The notes beneath the pieces were generated by a model that searched no databases, was not told the origin of the DNA, and worked only from the letters and a program-made list of their open reading frames with translations. The translations under genes were made by a program, and so were the position numbers. From Coxiella endosymbiont of Dermacentor marginatus (GTDB lineage Bacteria; Pseudomonadota; Gammaproteobacteria; Coxiellales; Coxiellaceae): a stretch of DNA of 64,000 bases. Location of the stretch: contig NZ_OU015521.1 in assembly GCF_907164955.1 (NCBI RefSeq), forward strand, positions 744,001-808,000, given 5' to 3'. Of the stretch, positions 1-10,264 are shown piece by piece (the stretch's first letter is position 1; each line of letters begins with the position of its first letter).

Positions 1-895
1 TATCTACCTATATTCGTTTATGTAATCAATCACTATATGCTTGCTGAATTTACACTTTATAAATGCTCTTGAGGCTATTATGCTTTTACCTATTCAGTTA
101 TGGGGAGAAGAATCAGATTCATGTTAGATGATGTTGATGGGCCACACAAATGTTCAGTTTAAGATTTGAGATCAATTTGAGATATGTATAGTGCACCGGC
201 GTGGTAAGTGTGGTAGTCACTTAATCTGCTTTAATTATTTATCTTTTTCAAGAATGGATATTTTTTATGATTAGGTTACTATGGCCGCTTATGTTTCGAG
301 TTTAATTGGCAGTGTTTAAGTGACTCTCGATAATAATATAACTAAAGTTTGTCTTGTATTCCTGATCGTCCTTATTCTTTAATATTTTAATATAAAGAAT
401 AAATTCCAAATTGATCTTAGTATGACTGCGTAGTTAGCTATGGCTCGCTAGGGGTGATTCATCAATTAATCTTTGTTACCCTCTTTTTAAGACTATAAAA
501 CCCATCTGGTCTTATGCGTTATTAGTCCTTTCCTTAATGAAGAGTGAAATCTTTATTGAGAGAAATTAGAAGCTTTAGTTTGAAAATAACAGATTACTGA
601 AATACCTCCAAGCACGGGCACGAATAGAAAAGATCCTGCTAAGTATCACTCACATTTATCAAGCTTATATAGCCTTTTAAAAGCGACTACTTCAAAAAAG
701 GCTATATAAGCAATTGATGATTACCTTTACTCGATCGAGATCCAATTACTCCACCTTTTTCTATGATAGGTATTTCTAAACAATCGTAGGATGAAGGAAA
801 TCTTAAAGAAATTATCTAGATAAATTTAAAATAACTCCTAACTTCTTGGATTTATTGAGACCGCATGATAAGGTGAACCATTAAAGTTTAAAAGT
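1..895. other. non-coding stretch, no gene recognised
   Basis: No open frame with a recognisable product was found on either strand. The only structured element is a perfect inverted repeat at 663-711, listed separately. The stretch is AT-rich and full of stops in all frames, like the other decayed spacers of this window, and may be an eroded gene upstream of the hypothetical protein and lepB. Confidence 0.6.
663..711. repeat. perfect 16-bp inverted repeat (hairpin)
   Basis: The arms at 663-678 and 696-711 are exact reverse complements (GCTTATATAGCCTTTT), with a 17-base loop. The arm carries GCCTTTT/AAAAGGC, so either strand could form a terminator-like stem. It lies in a gene-free area about 190 bases before the next gene and may be the terminator of a lost upstream gene. 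Confidence 0.6.
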
Positions 896-1324
896 GTGAG
901 GATGGCATTGGATTCAGATGTTACAAAGCGCACTGTTGTTGCTACTACAATTGCTTTAGTTTTAGTGATTGCTGTTTATTTATCGGTTCCGCCACTTAAG
1001 CTTGCCCCTCAGGGCATTTTTTTACCAATCACTGCTACACCTGTTTTTCACAAACCCTTGGATCAGGTAAATTTTTATAATCTAGTTACAGTTCCGCACA
1101 CATATAAACAGTTAGGTTATATTAATGTTGAGTATTCTTCGAAAGAAACTAGTTTAGAAGGAGAGACGCGAATTCAGGGATATATAAAACAGATGGCGTT
1201 ACAAGAAATGGCTAACGGAGTTGTTGTGATTCTGTTTGGTCATACTATTCCCGGGGCTGTAAAAGGAGGATTATCTTCCTATATTTTTCGTGGTATTGCT
1301 ATTTATAGCATCTTTAACATTTAA
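896..1324 (+). CDS. membrane-anchored hypothetical protein
   Basis: The product is 142 residues with a GTG start; an ATG two codons further on (902) is an equally plausible start. Residues about 12-32 form one strongly hydrophobic segment (TTIALVLVIAVYLSV), which suggests an N-terminal membrane anchor or uncleaved signal. The rest is a mixed alpha/beta region with no motif I recognise. It ends 14 bases before lepB on the same strand, so the two are probably cotranscribed. The reading frame is intact although the surrounding DNA is decayed, which argues for a real gene. No function can be assigned from sequence. Confidence 0.6.
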   Translation: MRMALDSDVTKRTVVATTIALVLVIAVYLSVPPLKLAPQGIFLPITATPVFHKPLDQVNFYNLVTVPHTYKQLGYINVEYSSKETSLEGETRIQGYIKQMALQEMANGVVVILFGHTIPGAVKGGLSSYIFRGIAIYSIFNI

Positions 1325-1338
1325 GAGAATTTAACTAA

Positions 1339-2118
1339 ATGATTCTTGATTTTCTTAATATTTTGTCCTTATTAGCCATTTTTACCGGAGTAATTTACTT
1401 AGTTGATATTATCTGGTGTCGTATAAAAAAAATAACCATGCAAAAAAATAGCGAATATCCAATGATCATCGGTTATGCACGTTCTCTTTTCCCTATTCTA
1501 TTAACTGTATTGATTGTTCGCTCATTATTATTTCAATCCTACCTGGTTCCAACCGGATCTTTAGAACCAACAATTATGCCAGGGGACTTCATTTTAGTTA
1601 ACCAATATGATTATGGATTGTATTTACCATTATGGAATAAGAAATTTGTTAATATTGGTAAGCCTCAGAGAGGACAAATCGCTTTAATTCGTTGGCCGGT
1701 TAATCCGGCTGTCATCTTTGTCAAACGTGTTATTGGACTTCCTGGAGATCGTATTAGTTATCAAAATAAAGTTCTTTATATTAACGACAAAAAAGTTCCT
1801 CAGACTTTTATCAAAGATACATTAGAAGTTGGTGAAAATGATAAAACTTGGAAAGCAAAAGAATATCGGGAAAACTTGGATGGAATTAAGTATTCAGTTC
1901 TACATCGTGCAGACTGTTCTACTCAAAATTTTAAAGATCTTATAGTACCTAAAAGTAGGTATTTTATGATGGGTGACAATCGAGATGACAGTGATGACAG
2001 CCGATCATGGGGGTTTGTTTCAGCTAATAACTTTATTGGACGTGCTTTATTTGTTTGGATGAGTTGGAATCCTCACACCCATCACGTCCGTTGGTATCGC
2101 ATTGGTAATAGATTATAA
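1339..2118 (+). CDS. lepB: signal peptidase I
   Basis: Type I signal peptidase that cleaves signal peptides from exported proteins at the periplasmic face of the inner membrane; 259 residues. Two hydrophobic segments (about 5-25 and 48-66) anchor the enzyme. The catalytic serine lies in PTGSLEPT (Ser74; the family usually has SGSMxPT, so the Met after the nucleophile is Leu here). The general-base lysine is Lys129 in VKRVIGLPGD, and the conserved late box GDNRDDSDDSR is at 212-222. It follows the hypothetical gene at 896 closely. Its stop lies 6 bases from the stop of the convergent fumC. In many relatives lepB precedes rnc and era; neither is nearby here. Confidence 0.95.
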   Translation: MILDFLNILSLLAIFTGVIYLVDIIWCRIKKITMQKNSEYPMIIGYARSLFPILLTVLIVRSLLFQSYLVPTGSLEPTIMPGDFILVNQYDYGLYLPLWNKKFVNIGKPQRGQIALIRWPVNPAVIFVKRVIGLPGDRISYQNKVLYINDKKVPQTFIKDTLEVGENDKTWKAKEYRENLDGIKYSVLHRADCSTQNFKDLIVPKSRYFMMGDNRDDSDDSRSWGFVSANNFIGRALFVWMSWNPHTHHVRWYRIGNRL

Positions 2119-2124
2119 AAAATT

Positions 2125-3510
2125 TTAAAGTCCCACCATTTTCTTAGGATCAACAGCTTTCTCAAATTCTTCAGCAGTCAAATAATTTAATCGTAATGCA
2201 GCCTCTTTAAGAGTAAGACCTTCTCTATAAGCTTTTTTAGCAATTTCGGATGCTCTATCGTAACCAATAATTTGATTTAAGGCAGTGACGAGCATTAGGG
2301 AACTTCGAAGATAAGCATCAATTTTTTCTCTATGCGGTTTGATGCCAATGGCACAATGGTCATTGAAAGAATAGCAACTATCTGCCAATAAATAAATAGA
2401 TTGAATTAAATTGTATGCCATTACTGGTTTAAAAACAGTTAATTCAAAATTACCCTGAGATCCTGCAATCGTAATGGTTGTATCGTTTCCCATCACCTGT
2501 ACACATACCATTGTTAGAGCCTCAGATTGGGTCGGATTTACTTTTCCTGGCATAATTGAGGAGCCAGGCTCATTTTCCGGAATAAAAATTTCTCCAATAC
2601 CGCAGCGAGGTCCTGATGATAACCATCTTATATCATTGGCAATTTTCATTAAAGAGCACGCGAAAGTTTTTAAAACACCACTTACAAGTACAATTTCATC
2701 GTGTGCTGCTAGTGCAGCAAATTTATTAGGAGCAGAGTAAAAAGGCAATTTTGTCAATTTTGAGATGTGTTCTACCACTGTCTCAGCGAATCGAGGTGGC
2801 GTATTTAGCCCTGTGCCCACAGCGGTTCCTCCTAATGCTAAACGATAGAGAACAGGTAAAACGTTAATAATTGCCTCTAGATCATGATCTAATTGCGCCA
2901 CATAACCTGAAAACTCCTGTCCTAAAGTGAGAGGAACAGCATCTTGTAAATGGGTTCGCCCCACCTTAATAATTTGGGAAAAAGCGCTAGATTTTTTTCT
3001 CAAAGTATTGCGTAGGGTTTTTACAGATGGTATAAATCGGTGAGCAATCATTTCTGCGCAAGAAATATGCATAGCTGTTGAGAATGCATCGTTTGATGAT
3101 TGAGATTTATTCACATCATCATTAGGGTGGATAGGGCTTTTGCTTCCGATTTTTCCGCCTGCTAGTTCAATAGCTCGGTTGCTAATAACTTCGTTAATAT
3201 TCATATTAGTTTGGGTGCCACTGCCGGTTTGCCATATTTTTAGTGGGAAATGAGCATTTAGTTTACCCTCGATAACTTCATCGGCTGCTTGGATAATATA
3301 AGTTGATTTTTCTGAAGAGAGATTGCCTAGATCCTTATTAGTCAGGGCGGCTGCCTTCTTTAAAATTCCAAAAGCTCGAATAAGCTCCGATGGCATAGTT
3401 TCGCGTCCGATATTAAAATTAATTAACGAACGCTGAGATTGTGCTCCATAATATTTGTCAGCAGGAACCTCAATTTCACCTATACTGTCATTTTCGATTC
3501 GTATTGCCAT
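2125..3510 (-). CDS. fumC: fumarate hydratase, class II
   Basis: Iron-independent fumarase of the TCA cycle, interconverting fumarate and malate in the cytoplasm. The 461 residues match the usual length (about 460-467). The superfamily signature [10 protein letters not shown] is at 316-325 and contains the catalytic serine. The active-site histidine is in [10 protein letters not shown] (His187), and [11 protein letters not shown] (138-148) is the usual substrate region. The gene is complete, single and convergent with lepB. The tRNA-Arg gene lies just upstream on the same strand, 22 bases away. Confidence 0.96.
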   Translation of the reverse strand: MAIRIENDSIGEIEVPADKYYGAQSQRSLINFNIGRETMPSELIRAFGILKKAAALTNKDLGNLSSEKSTYIIQAADEVIEGKLNAHFPLKIWQTGSGTQTNMNINEVISNRAIELAGGKIGSKSPIHPNDDVNKSQSSNDAFSTAMHISCAEMIAHRFIPSVKTLRNTLRKKSSAFSQIIKVGRTHLQDAVPLTLGQEFSGYVAQLDHDLEAIINVLPVLYRLALGGTAVGTGLNTPPRFAETVVEHISKLTKLPFYSAPNKFAALAAHDEIVLVSGVLKTFACSLMKIANDIRWLSSGPRCGIGEIFIPENEPGSSIMPGKVNPTQSEALTMVCVQVMGNDTTITIAGSQGNFELTVFKPVMAYNLIQSIYLLADSCYSFNDHCAIGIKPHREKIDAYLRSSLMLVTALNQIIGYDRASEIAKKAYREGLTLKEAALRLNYLTAEEFEKAVDPKKMVGL

Positions 3511-3532
3511 AATTACCTCTATTTTTAACGGA

Positions 3533-3606
3533 TGCCCCGGACAGGATTCGAACCTGTAACCTGTCCCTTAGGAGGGGACTGCGCTATCCAACTGCGCCAC
3601 CGGAGC
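3533..3606 (-). tRNA. tRNA-Arg (anticodon CCT)
   Basis: A 74-base cloverleaf read on the minus strand. The acceptor stem GCTCCGG pairs with CCGGGGC (one G-T pair), the D-arm is GGCGCAGTTGGATAGC, the anticodon loop is CTCCTAA (CCT at 34-36) and the T-arm is GGTTCGAATCC. The CCA is not encoded. It would decode AGG. Confidence 0.93.
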
Positions 3607-4989
3607 CTTTTATTAGCAAAATTTCAGTGGATAATAATACCATAGGATCATTTTATTAGCGGAAAGCGTTTCAAAATAACAGTATAAATAAAAAATAGCT
3701 TTTATAAAGTAAGTGTAATTTCATAAAGTGCTGTGATAAGAATTGATAAACTTATAGTATAATAAAGCGTAAGTTAACGATTTTCTAGTTTTTCTAGTCA
3801 GTTAAGAGGATATTCGACCCTGTTTTTTCAGGAATATCGGCATTTAATAGATATTTAGGATAATATAATCAGCATGGGAAGTGCTGATTAATTTACGGTC
3901 GCTTTTTCCTTTACGTATAAATTTTTCTTTGTTAAACAACAATATTTAAAAGATTTATCACTAAACCAAAAAATTTTACTGGAAAGTAAAAGCTAAGGAA
4001 CTCACAACATTAGTGTTTAAATAACTACTCTTAACTAAAGATATTATTCTTACTTTTTTAGGAAAAGCGTATAATACTGAGCTACAAACGGCTGTGACTT
4101 ATTTTGTGATGATATTTTTTGTGAAATCAGGTACAAAAGATGTAATAGAGTAATTTTATGTTGATTGCATTGATAATAACATTTGTGCTAAAGCACTGGA
4201 AATATAACTTGGCATAGGATTAGTGTGAAAACTTAACGATAAATCCGTATGGGTAGTAAATGGTTGTGAGTAGATGAAAATAGCCCATTATAATCAGCAC
4301 TTTACTTATCCCGGTGAATTTATTCATAAACAAAGGGGGGTTTTATTAAAATTTAAATGTTGATTACCAAAACAGTGCTACTAAGTACTAATTACATAAC
4401 CTCTAAAAAAAGGATACCAATTACTAGAACCACCAACATTTATTGAATCTAATTTTTATTTCAACGTTACTTTTACCAATACCGAAGTTATTGAATAACA
4501 CTGCTGAAACGAAAAGTAATTTTCCAAAGAATCTATTGTTTATTATTCAGAACTAACAGAAACTCAAATGGATTAAATATATGTATTAAATGTATATTAG
4601 TCCTAATTAGCAATTAAAAGAATGGATAGTGTTCATCATACAATTACATACAATCTATATAAAGAGGCTTAAGAAACTTGTTTTATTTGTCTTTCTATGA
4701 CGTTAATAATTACAAAATTTTATACTCTAATTTTGGATAGGTGATGTGATTGACTAAAGCTCTCTTGAATTTTGAATGCAATATTTACATTTAACCTGAA
4801 AATGGTTGAATTTTGAGTGCCGATTGTGACTGTGTTTTGTACATCCGAGAAAAATAAGCAAAAAGAAAACAGTTCCTTTTCTTCTTCATTAATAGTTATA
4901 GATGAGTTATCATTCAACTTACAAGTTGTTATTTAATTCACAAAAATCAATGAAGGTGAAGCGGTTGTTAGACCTTATAGAAAGGTAAA
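3607..4989. other. 1.4-kb non-coding stretch before rnr
   Basis: No gene is recognised on either strand; the short open frames have low-complexity translations resembling nothing I know. A 12-codon leader frame touches the rnr start and is listed separately. The length and AT bias suggest one or more eroded genes. Confidence 0.5.
4950..4988 (+). promoter_or_regulatory. 12-codon upstream frame ending next to the rnr start
   Basis: An ATG at 4950 opens a frame reading MKVKRLLDLIER, whose TAA (4986-4988) is one base before the rnr ATG (4990). It has an upstream AAGG-like element only within itself. It may be a translationally coupled leader, or the former N-terminus of RNase R separated by a frameshift; the two frames are not in phase. 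Seen in sequence; function is inference. Confidence 0.3.
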
Positions 4990-7155
4990 ATGGTGGTTAA
5001 ATCTTATAGAAAAAAAGATCCTTACTATAAGCAAGAAGCGTCTTTATATGAGAATCCTGTTTCCAGCAGAGAACTTATTATCCAATATTTAAAGGAAATC
5101 AATCGGCCGGTTAGTTTAAAAAATTTAATAACAGCTTTTGAGTTGAAAAAATCAGAAGAAAAAGAAGGCTTACATCGGCGCTTATTAGCAATGATTCGAG
5201 ATGGCCAGCTTATAACAAATCGATGTGGTAGTTATGTTTTAATTCAAGAAATGGAGTTAATTCGAGGACGGATTCAAGCTCATCGAAATGGTTTTGGATT
5301 TTTAATTCCTGATAACGGTTCTGGAGATATTTTTTTACCAGTCCGAGAAATGCGCATAGCATTTCCCAATGATGTGGTTTTGGTACGTCTTGCTAATCGA
5401 GGAGAACGAAGGCGTGAAGGGATTATCGTTGAAGTGTTGGAGCGCAATACTCACCAGATTGTAGGACGTTACTTTGAAAAAAATGGTATTGCTTTTGTTG
5501 ATCCGGACAATAAATTAATTACTCAGGATATTTTAATTCCTGATGGACAGCAAGGAAAAGCTCAAATAGGCCAATTTGTTGTAGTTGAAATAACAGTACA
5601 ACCAAGCAAAAGACAACAAGCGTTAGGACGAGTGATAGAAATTCTTGGCAATCATTTAACGCCAGGTATGGAGGTAGAACTTGCTATCCGTAACCATGAG
5701 CTCCCTAATCGATGGCCAAGGGAAATCCTTCGAGAAGCAAAAAAATTACCCTTTGAAGTATTAGAGCATGATAAAGAAGGACGAAATGATTTACGCCATT
5801 TGGCCTTAATAACTATCGATGGAGAAGATGCTAGAGATTTCGATGATGCTGTTTATTGTGAATCAACTAAGAATGGTTTTGTGCTGTACGTAGCTATTGC
5901 TGATGTTTCATATTATGTGAACTTAGGTAGTGCCTTAGATCGTGAAGCTGAAGCACGTGGTGGTTCTGTTTACTTTCCCGCAAAAGTTATCCCTATGTTA
6001 CCGGAAGTGCTGTCTGATAATCTCTGTTCGCTTCGCCCTTACCAAGATCGTCTAGCCATCGTTTGCGAAATGCATATTTCCCCAGAAGGGGAAGTAAAAC
6101 ACTATCAATTTTATCGTGCGGTTATTTATTCTCATGCTCGATTAACCTACAACCAAGTAGCACTCATGTTACGTGATGAAAAAACTAAAGATCAAGAGAT
6201 AATTCCTCACGTAAAAAATTTATATAGGTTATATCAAAAATTATTAAAACAACGTATGAAACGAGGAGCTATCGAATTCAATACTACGGAGACACGTATT
6301 AAATTTGATCAAAAAGGTAAAATTAAACGGATCGTTCCAGTAGTGCGTAACAAAGCACATCGAATTATCGAAGAATGTATGTTAGTTGCCAATGTCTCAG
6401 CTTCACATTTTTTGCAAGACGGGAATACTCCAACGTTATATCGAGTGCATGAAGGACCAGATGAACAAAAACTATACGATCTCAGGAAATTTCTACGCAC
6501 GTTTGGACTCCGATTGACTGGAGGAGATCAACCAACACCTATGGATTATACAAAATTATTGCTGCAAATTAAAAAACGTCCCGATGCACAATTGTTACAA
6601 ACCGTCATGTTACGATCACTACGTCAAGCAATTTATACCCCTGAAAACTCAGGTCATTTCGGTTTGTCCTATAATCGTTATTGTCATTTTACTTCTCCTA
6701 TTAGACGTTATCCGGACTTAATTGTTCATCGTGGGATTTGTCATCGTTTACAAAAAAGATCAGTGAAGAAATTTCCTTATGATGAACAAAAGCTAACGAT
6801 TTTAGGTGCACATTGTTCTATGTCGGAACGACGAGCTGACCGAGCTACTCGAGATGCAATAGATTGGCTGAAGTGTGAATATATGTCGAATAAAGTAGGG
6901 CAAGTATTTGATGGGCATATTATAGATATTACTGGATTTGGTGTATTTGTGGAGTTAGACAAAATTTACGTGGAAGGTTTAGTTCATGTAACTACGTTAG
7001 AGAATGATTACTATCATTATGATTCAGTTCATCATTTATTGCGAGGAAAACGCAATGGTCGGATTTACCGTTTGGGAGACCCTCTTTTGGTTATTGTGGC
7101 TAGGGTGGACCTTGATGAACGCAAAATCGACTTTGTGGTTAAAGAAGGAAATTAG
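4990..7155 (+). CDS. rnr: ribonuclease R
   Basis: Processive 3'-5' exoribonuclease that degrades structured RNA and takes part in rRNA and tmRNA quality control. It has 721 residues, shorter than E. coli RNase R (about 810) mainly at the basic C-terminal tail. Domains in order: a winged-helix N-terminal part (about 25-85), cold-shock-like OB folds (about 88-220), the RNB catalytic domain with the metal-binding box DGEDARDFDDA at 277-287, and a C-terminal S1 domain (about 637-715, starting at VGQVFDGHIIDITGFG). An AAAGG element sits about 5 bases before the ATG. nnr follows 50 bases downstream. rlmB, often its partner, is elsewhere in the window (41.3 kb). Confidence 0.96.
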   Translation: MVVKSYRKKDPYYKQEASLYENPVSSRELIIQYLKEINRPVSLKNLITAFELKKSEEKEGLHRRLLAMIRDGQLITNRCGSYVLIQEMELIRGRIQAHRNGFGFLIPDNGSGDIFLPVREMRIAFPNDVVLVRLANRGERRREGIIVEVLERNTHQIVGRYFEKNGIAFVDPDNKLITQDILIPDGQQGKAQIGQFVVVEITVQPSKRQQALGRVIEILGNHLTPGMEVELAIRNHELPNRWPREILREAKKLPFEVLEHDKEGRNDLRHLALITIDGEDARDFDDAVYCESTKNGFVLYVAIADVSYYVNLGSALDREAEARGGSVYFPAKVIPMLPEVLSDNLCSLRPYQDRLAIVCEMHISPEGEVKHYQFYRAVIYSHARLTYNQVALMLRDEKTKDQEIIPHVKNLYRLYQKLLKQRMKRGAIEFNTTETRIKFDQKGKIKRIVPVVRNKAHRIIEECMLVANVSASHFLQDGNTPTLYRVHEGPDEQKLYDLRKFLRTFGLRLTGGDQPTPMDYTKLLLQIKKRPDAQLLQTVMLRSLRQAIYTPENSGHFGLSYNRYCHFTSPIRRYPDLIVHRGICHRLQKRSVKKFPYDEQKLTILGAHCSMSERRADRATRDAIDWLKCEYMSNKVGQVFDGHIIDITGFGVFVELDKIYVEGLVHVTTLENDYYHYDSVHHLLRGKRNGRIYRLGDPLLVIVARVDLDERKIDFVVKEGN

Positions 7156-7205
7156 TTAAATTAGTGCTAGAAATAGAAATACGTATACCTTAACTTGAGG
7201 TATAG

Positions 7206-8678
7206 ATGGTAACACTTTATCAAGATCAGCAAATCCGTGAATTAGAACAATTAGCAGCTAAAGCAGGCATCGATGCGTATGAGCTCATGCTTCGAGCCGG
7301 GGAGGCCGCTTTTAAAAGTCTGATGAAACGTTGGCCAGCCATTAAAGAAATCACAGTTTGTTGTGGAAAGGGAAAAAACAGTGGTGATGGATTAGTCATT
7401 GCCTGTTTAGCGCATAAGCAGGGTATAAAGGTTACTGTTTACTCCCTAGCTCAAAATATCGATTATCGTGGTCCTGCGGCTCAAGCAGCTAGAGATTGCG
7501 AAAAGCAAGGCCTTTTAATTCAACCTTTTCCAGCTCCCATCTGTTTCAAGGGAGATCTGATCGTGGATGCTCTTTTAGGAAGGAGCTTTAAAAATGAAAT
7601 TAAATCACCTTATGATAAAATTATAACAGCGATTAATGAGGCTAAACAGCCAGTTCTGGCTGTTGATGCCCCTTCAGGTATTAACGTCGACACCGGAGAA
7701 GTAAAAGCAACAGCTGTAAGAGCTGATTTAACAGTTACCTTTATTGGATTGAAACAAGGATTATATACCGCTCGGGCACCAGCTTATTGTGGAGAACTTG
7801 TATGGGCTTCTTTAGGACTTCCCGGTTATTTATTTTCGCAAATAAAAACGCATACCCGTTTATTGGATTGGTCTCAGATACAATATCTACTCTCTCCGAG
7901 ACGTGAACGCGATTCCTATAAGGGAAATTATGGCCATGTGTTGGTAATTGGAGGTGATTATGGAATGGGAGGGGCAGTCCGTATGGCAGCTGAAACAGCT
8001 GCTCGAGTGGGGGCAGGACTCGTAACTGTAGCAACTCGGCCTGAACATGTACCAATTGTAAGTGGATCGCGTCCTGAATTAATGTGTTATCAAGTATCTG
8101 AAGCAGATGATCTAGACAACCTTCTTAGATTGGCTACAGTGGTAGTAATTGGTCCAGGATTAGGGAAATCAGATTGGGCAAAATCTTTATTAAATAGAGT
8201 ATTATATACAAAAATTCCTAAGGTACTTGATGCTGATAGCTTGAATTTATTAGCCGAAAGTCCTATTCAGAGGGAAGATTGGGTATTAACTCCTCATCCT
8301 GGGGAGGCTTCACGGTTATTGCATGTATCTTGTCAAGAGATTCAGAGAGATCGATTCAAGGCGATCCGGCAACTGGCTCGGCGTTATCGAGGAGTGGTGA
8401 TTTTGAAAGGGGCAGGCACTTTAATAAAAGGAGGAAAAGAGGAGATTTCGGTTTGTCCTGCTGGAAATCCTGGCATGGCTACTGGTGGTATGGGTGATAT
8501 TTTGAGCGGCGTTATCGGCGGTTTATTAGCTCAAAAATTAAGTTTAGTGGCAGCTGCACAGGTTGGGGTTTTGATTCACTCACTAGCTGCAGATCGTGCT
8601 GCGGAGGAAGAGGGAGAGCGAGGATTATTGGCTACTGATTTGTTTCCTCATTTACGTGCTTTAGTAAATCCTAAGTGA
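7206..8678 (+). CDS. nnr: bifunctional NAD(P)H-hydrate epimerase / ADP-dependent dehydratase
   Basis: Repairs hydrated NADH and NADPH. The N-terminal YjeF domain (about 1-215) epimerises NAD(P)HX; the C-terminal ribokinase-like domain (about 225-490) dehydrates it using ADP. The nucleotide loop reads CGKGKNSGDG, where the family usually has GxGNNGGDG. The C-terminal signature NPGMATGGMGDILSGVIGG is at 421-439, with the catalytic Asp at 431. At 490 residues it has the usual full length. tsaE begins 22 bases downstream, the order seen in many gammaproteobacteria. Confidence 0.94.
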   Translation: MVTLYQDQQIRELEQLAAKAGIDAYELMLRAGEAAFKSLMKRWPAIKEITVCCGKGKNSGDGLVIACLAHKQGIKVTVYSLAQNIDYRGPAAQAARDCEKQGLLIQPFPAPICFKGDLIVDALLGRSFKNEIKSPYDKIITAINEAKQPVLAVDAPSGINVDTGEVKATAVRADLTVTFIGLKQGLYTARAPAYCGELVWASLGLPGYLFSQIKTHTRLLDWSQIQYLLSPRRERDSYKGNYGHVLVIGGDYGMGGAVRMAAETAARVGAGLVTVATRPEHVPIVSGSRPELMCYQVSEADDLDNLLRLATVVVIGPGLGKSDWAKSLLNRVLYTKIPKVLDADSLNLLAESPIQREDWVLTPHPGEASRLLHVSCQEIQRDRFKAIRQLARRYRGVVILKGAGTLIKGGKEEISVCPAGNPGMATGGMGDILSGVIGGLLAQKLSLVAAAQVGVLIHSLAADRAAEEEGERGLLATDLFPHLRALVNPK

Positions 8679-8700
8679 ATCCTAGCGGAAGTCAGTACTT

Positions 8701-9117
8701 TTGATTATTCCTTTTGCTTCTAAAATTATTTCGACTGAGAAAGCTATGCTCTCATTAGGCGAGGAAATAGCAAATTATTGCTCAGAGAGAGCTATTATTT
8801 ATTTATTAGGTGAGCTTGGTGCTGGGAAAACAACATTAGTACGCGGATTTTTACGAGGACTTGGATATACGGGATTTGTTAAAAGCCCTACTTATACCTT
8901 AATAGAAACTTATGAATTATCAACCATAGAAGTTATCCATATAGATCTATATCGACTGACAGAATCGGAAGATTATTTGAATTTAGGTTTAAGTGATTAT
9001 TTAAAAAATAATTCTATTTTATTGATAGAATGGCCTAAAAAATTTATTTTCCCACCCACTTTACGGATTAAAATTGATATCAAAGGTAAAAAGCGCATTG
9101 TTAATTTTACCAATTAA
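8701..9117 (+). CDS. tsaE: tRNA threonylcarbamoyladenosine biosynthesis ATPase TsaE
   Basis: ATPase partner of TsaB/TsaD in making t6A at position 37 of ANN-decoding tRNAs. The 138 residues are slightly shorter than typical (about 150). The Walker A loop GELGAGKT is at 37-44 and the family motif SPTYTLIETY follows at about 61-70. The start is TTG with GGAAG upstream; I see no better ATG. It lies directly after nnr. In relatives amiB and mutL come next, but here there is a 1.26-kb eroded stretch before miaA. Confidence 0.9.
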   Translation: MIIPFASKIISTEKAMLSLGEEIANYCSERAIIYLLGELGAGKTTLVRGFLRGLGYTGFVKSPTYTLIETYELSTIEVIHIDLYRLTESEDYLNLGLSDYLKNNSILLIEWPKKFIFPPTLRIKIDIKGKKRIVNFTN

Positions 9118-9408
9118 TTTTTTTCTTAATTTTGATTAATTTTAAAAAGATCATCATCGATAGTTGTTATCTGTTGTAAAAACTCGCCTCTTACCAAAGA
9201 GGTATCAGCATTGTTGAGTTCATTTATTTAAAAATATTGACTACTTTTATTTACTTTGCTTGTTTTTCAAGTGGATGCAAAAATAATTGAATGAGGAGTT
9301 ACATATCTATTCTTAAGGTTTGTTAAATTGTCGTTTTTCAAATTAGACTGATTTTTCATTACTATTATTTTTAACTATCTCACGCCTATATGATTAAGTT
9401 TTTTGACC

Positions 9409-9444
9409 AATATTCATTATTCTTTAATAAGAATAATGAATATT
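9409..9444. repeat. perfect 16-bp hairpin
   Basis: The arms 9409-9424 and 9429-9444 are exact reverse complements (AATATTCATTATTCTT) around the loop TAAT. It is one of a pair of near-adjacent hairpins downstream of tsaE, and could act as a terminator for nnr-tsaE or be a relic. Confidence 0.6.
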
Positions 9445-9477
9445 ATAAAAAATTCTTGATGCTATTCGTAAAAAAAA

Positions 9478-9510
9478 TGAATGATATACAAAGTTTTTGT
9501 ATATCATTCA
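9478..9510. repeat. perfect 15-bp hairpin
   Basis: The arms 9478-9492 and 9496-9510 (TGAATGATATACAAA) pair perfectly around a three-base loop. It is 33 bases after the first hairpin and unrelated to it in sequence. Confidence 0.6.
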
Positions 9511-10024
9511 ATTCCACTTGAAGAAAGAAGAAAAAGATAATTATTTGAAAAACCTTATACTCGTAAAACAAAAAGTCATTGATAATCCTTTATATTCTAA
9601 ATCAGATTCTAATTTTAGAATGAATGCTCTCGTAGTCAGATAATTTAATTAATTAAAAATTTCTAAATTTGATATTAGAACAGATAAAATAATGGAAAAA
9701 TCAATAATCACGAAAGGTGACCCTCGTTAAAGTTCTTAAAACGGCTTACTCATATAGGTGAATTTATTAAATTAACGACCTGATTCTAGCAAATTCTCAA
9801 AATTCTTTAGACTTCATTTGAGTACTGCGTCAGATTAATTTTGATTATGCATATTTATCAACTAGTCATCAAACTGCTAAATATAGATTTGTTTCTTTTA
9901 CACTAAAAAAGAAACAAGAAAACAATGTGAGAAATAGTGACTAAATTATTTCTTGTCTTCCATATTTTACTTTAGACCTTCAATACATAGCGCTATGTTA
10001 CGGATTATCACTTATTTTTAGAAC

Positions 10025-10264
10025 TTGAGTTCGAAATTGGATTCCAATAAAGTTATCTTACATTGCTATCCTGCTTTAATTAATAAACAAGCTACTATTG
10101 AAAAATTAATTCGCGATGTACCTGCTAATCTTTGTTTATATGATTATTTTGTGCAGAAAGAAACAATTAATACCATATTTGTACTTTTACTTATCATTTA
10201 TTTAGGGTATGTTCCTCATTCCTTACGCCTCTTAATTAACTCTAGAAAAAATAGAAGTTTTTAA
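10025..10264 (+). pseudogene. mutL: possible mutL C-terminal relic
   Basis: The first half of the frame (KVILHCYPALINKQATIEKL...RDVPANL) resembles the MutL C-terminal region that reads VRAVPALLxxADxxxLIRDLLxxL in the family, and it sits where mutL is expected just before miaA. The second half (FVLLLIIYLGYV) does not match, so a frameshift is likely. No N-terminal MutL ATPase motifs were found upstream. If correct, mismatch repair is lost. The assignment rests on about 30 residues and on position. Confidence 0.35.

Noticed and set aside
4274-4360. A short frame MKIAHYNQHFTYPGEFIHKQ resembling the PGE(F/I)I start of HigA-type antitoxins
   Set aside because: Only three or four residues agree, the frame stops after 29 codons, and no helix-turn-helix or toxin partner follows.
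4720-4917. A minus-strand 65-residue frame before rnr
   Set aside because: Low-complexity composition, no start signal, and no recognisable domain.
8279-8497. A 72-residue plus-strand frame
   Set aside because: It lies wholly inside nnr in another frame and has no family resemblance.
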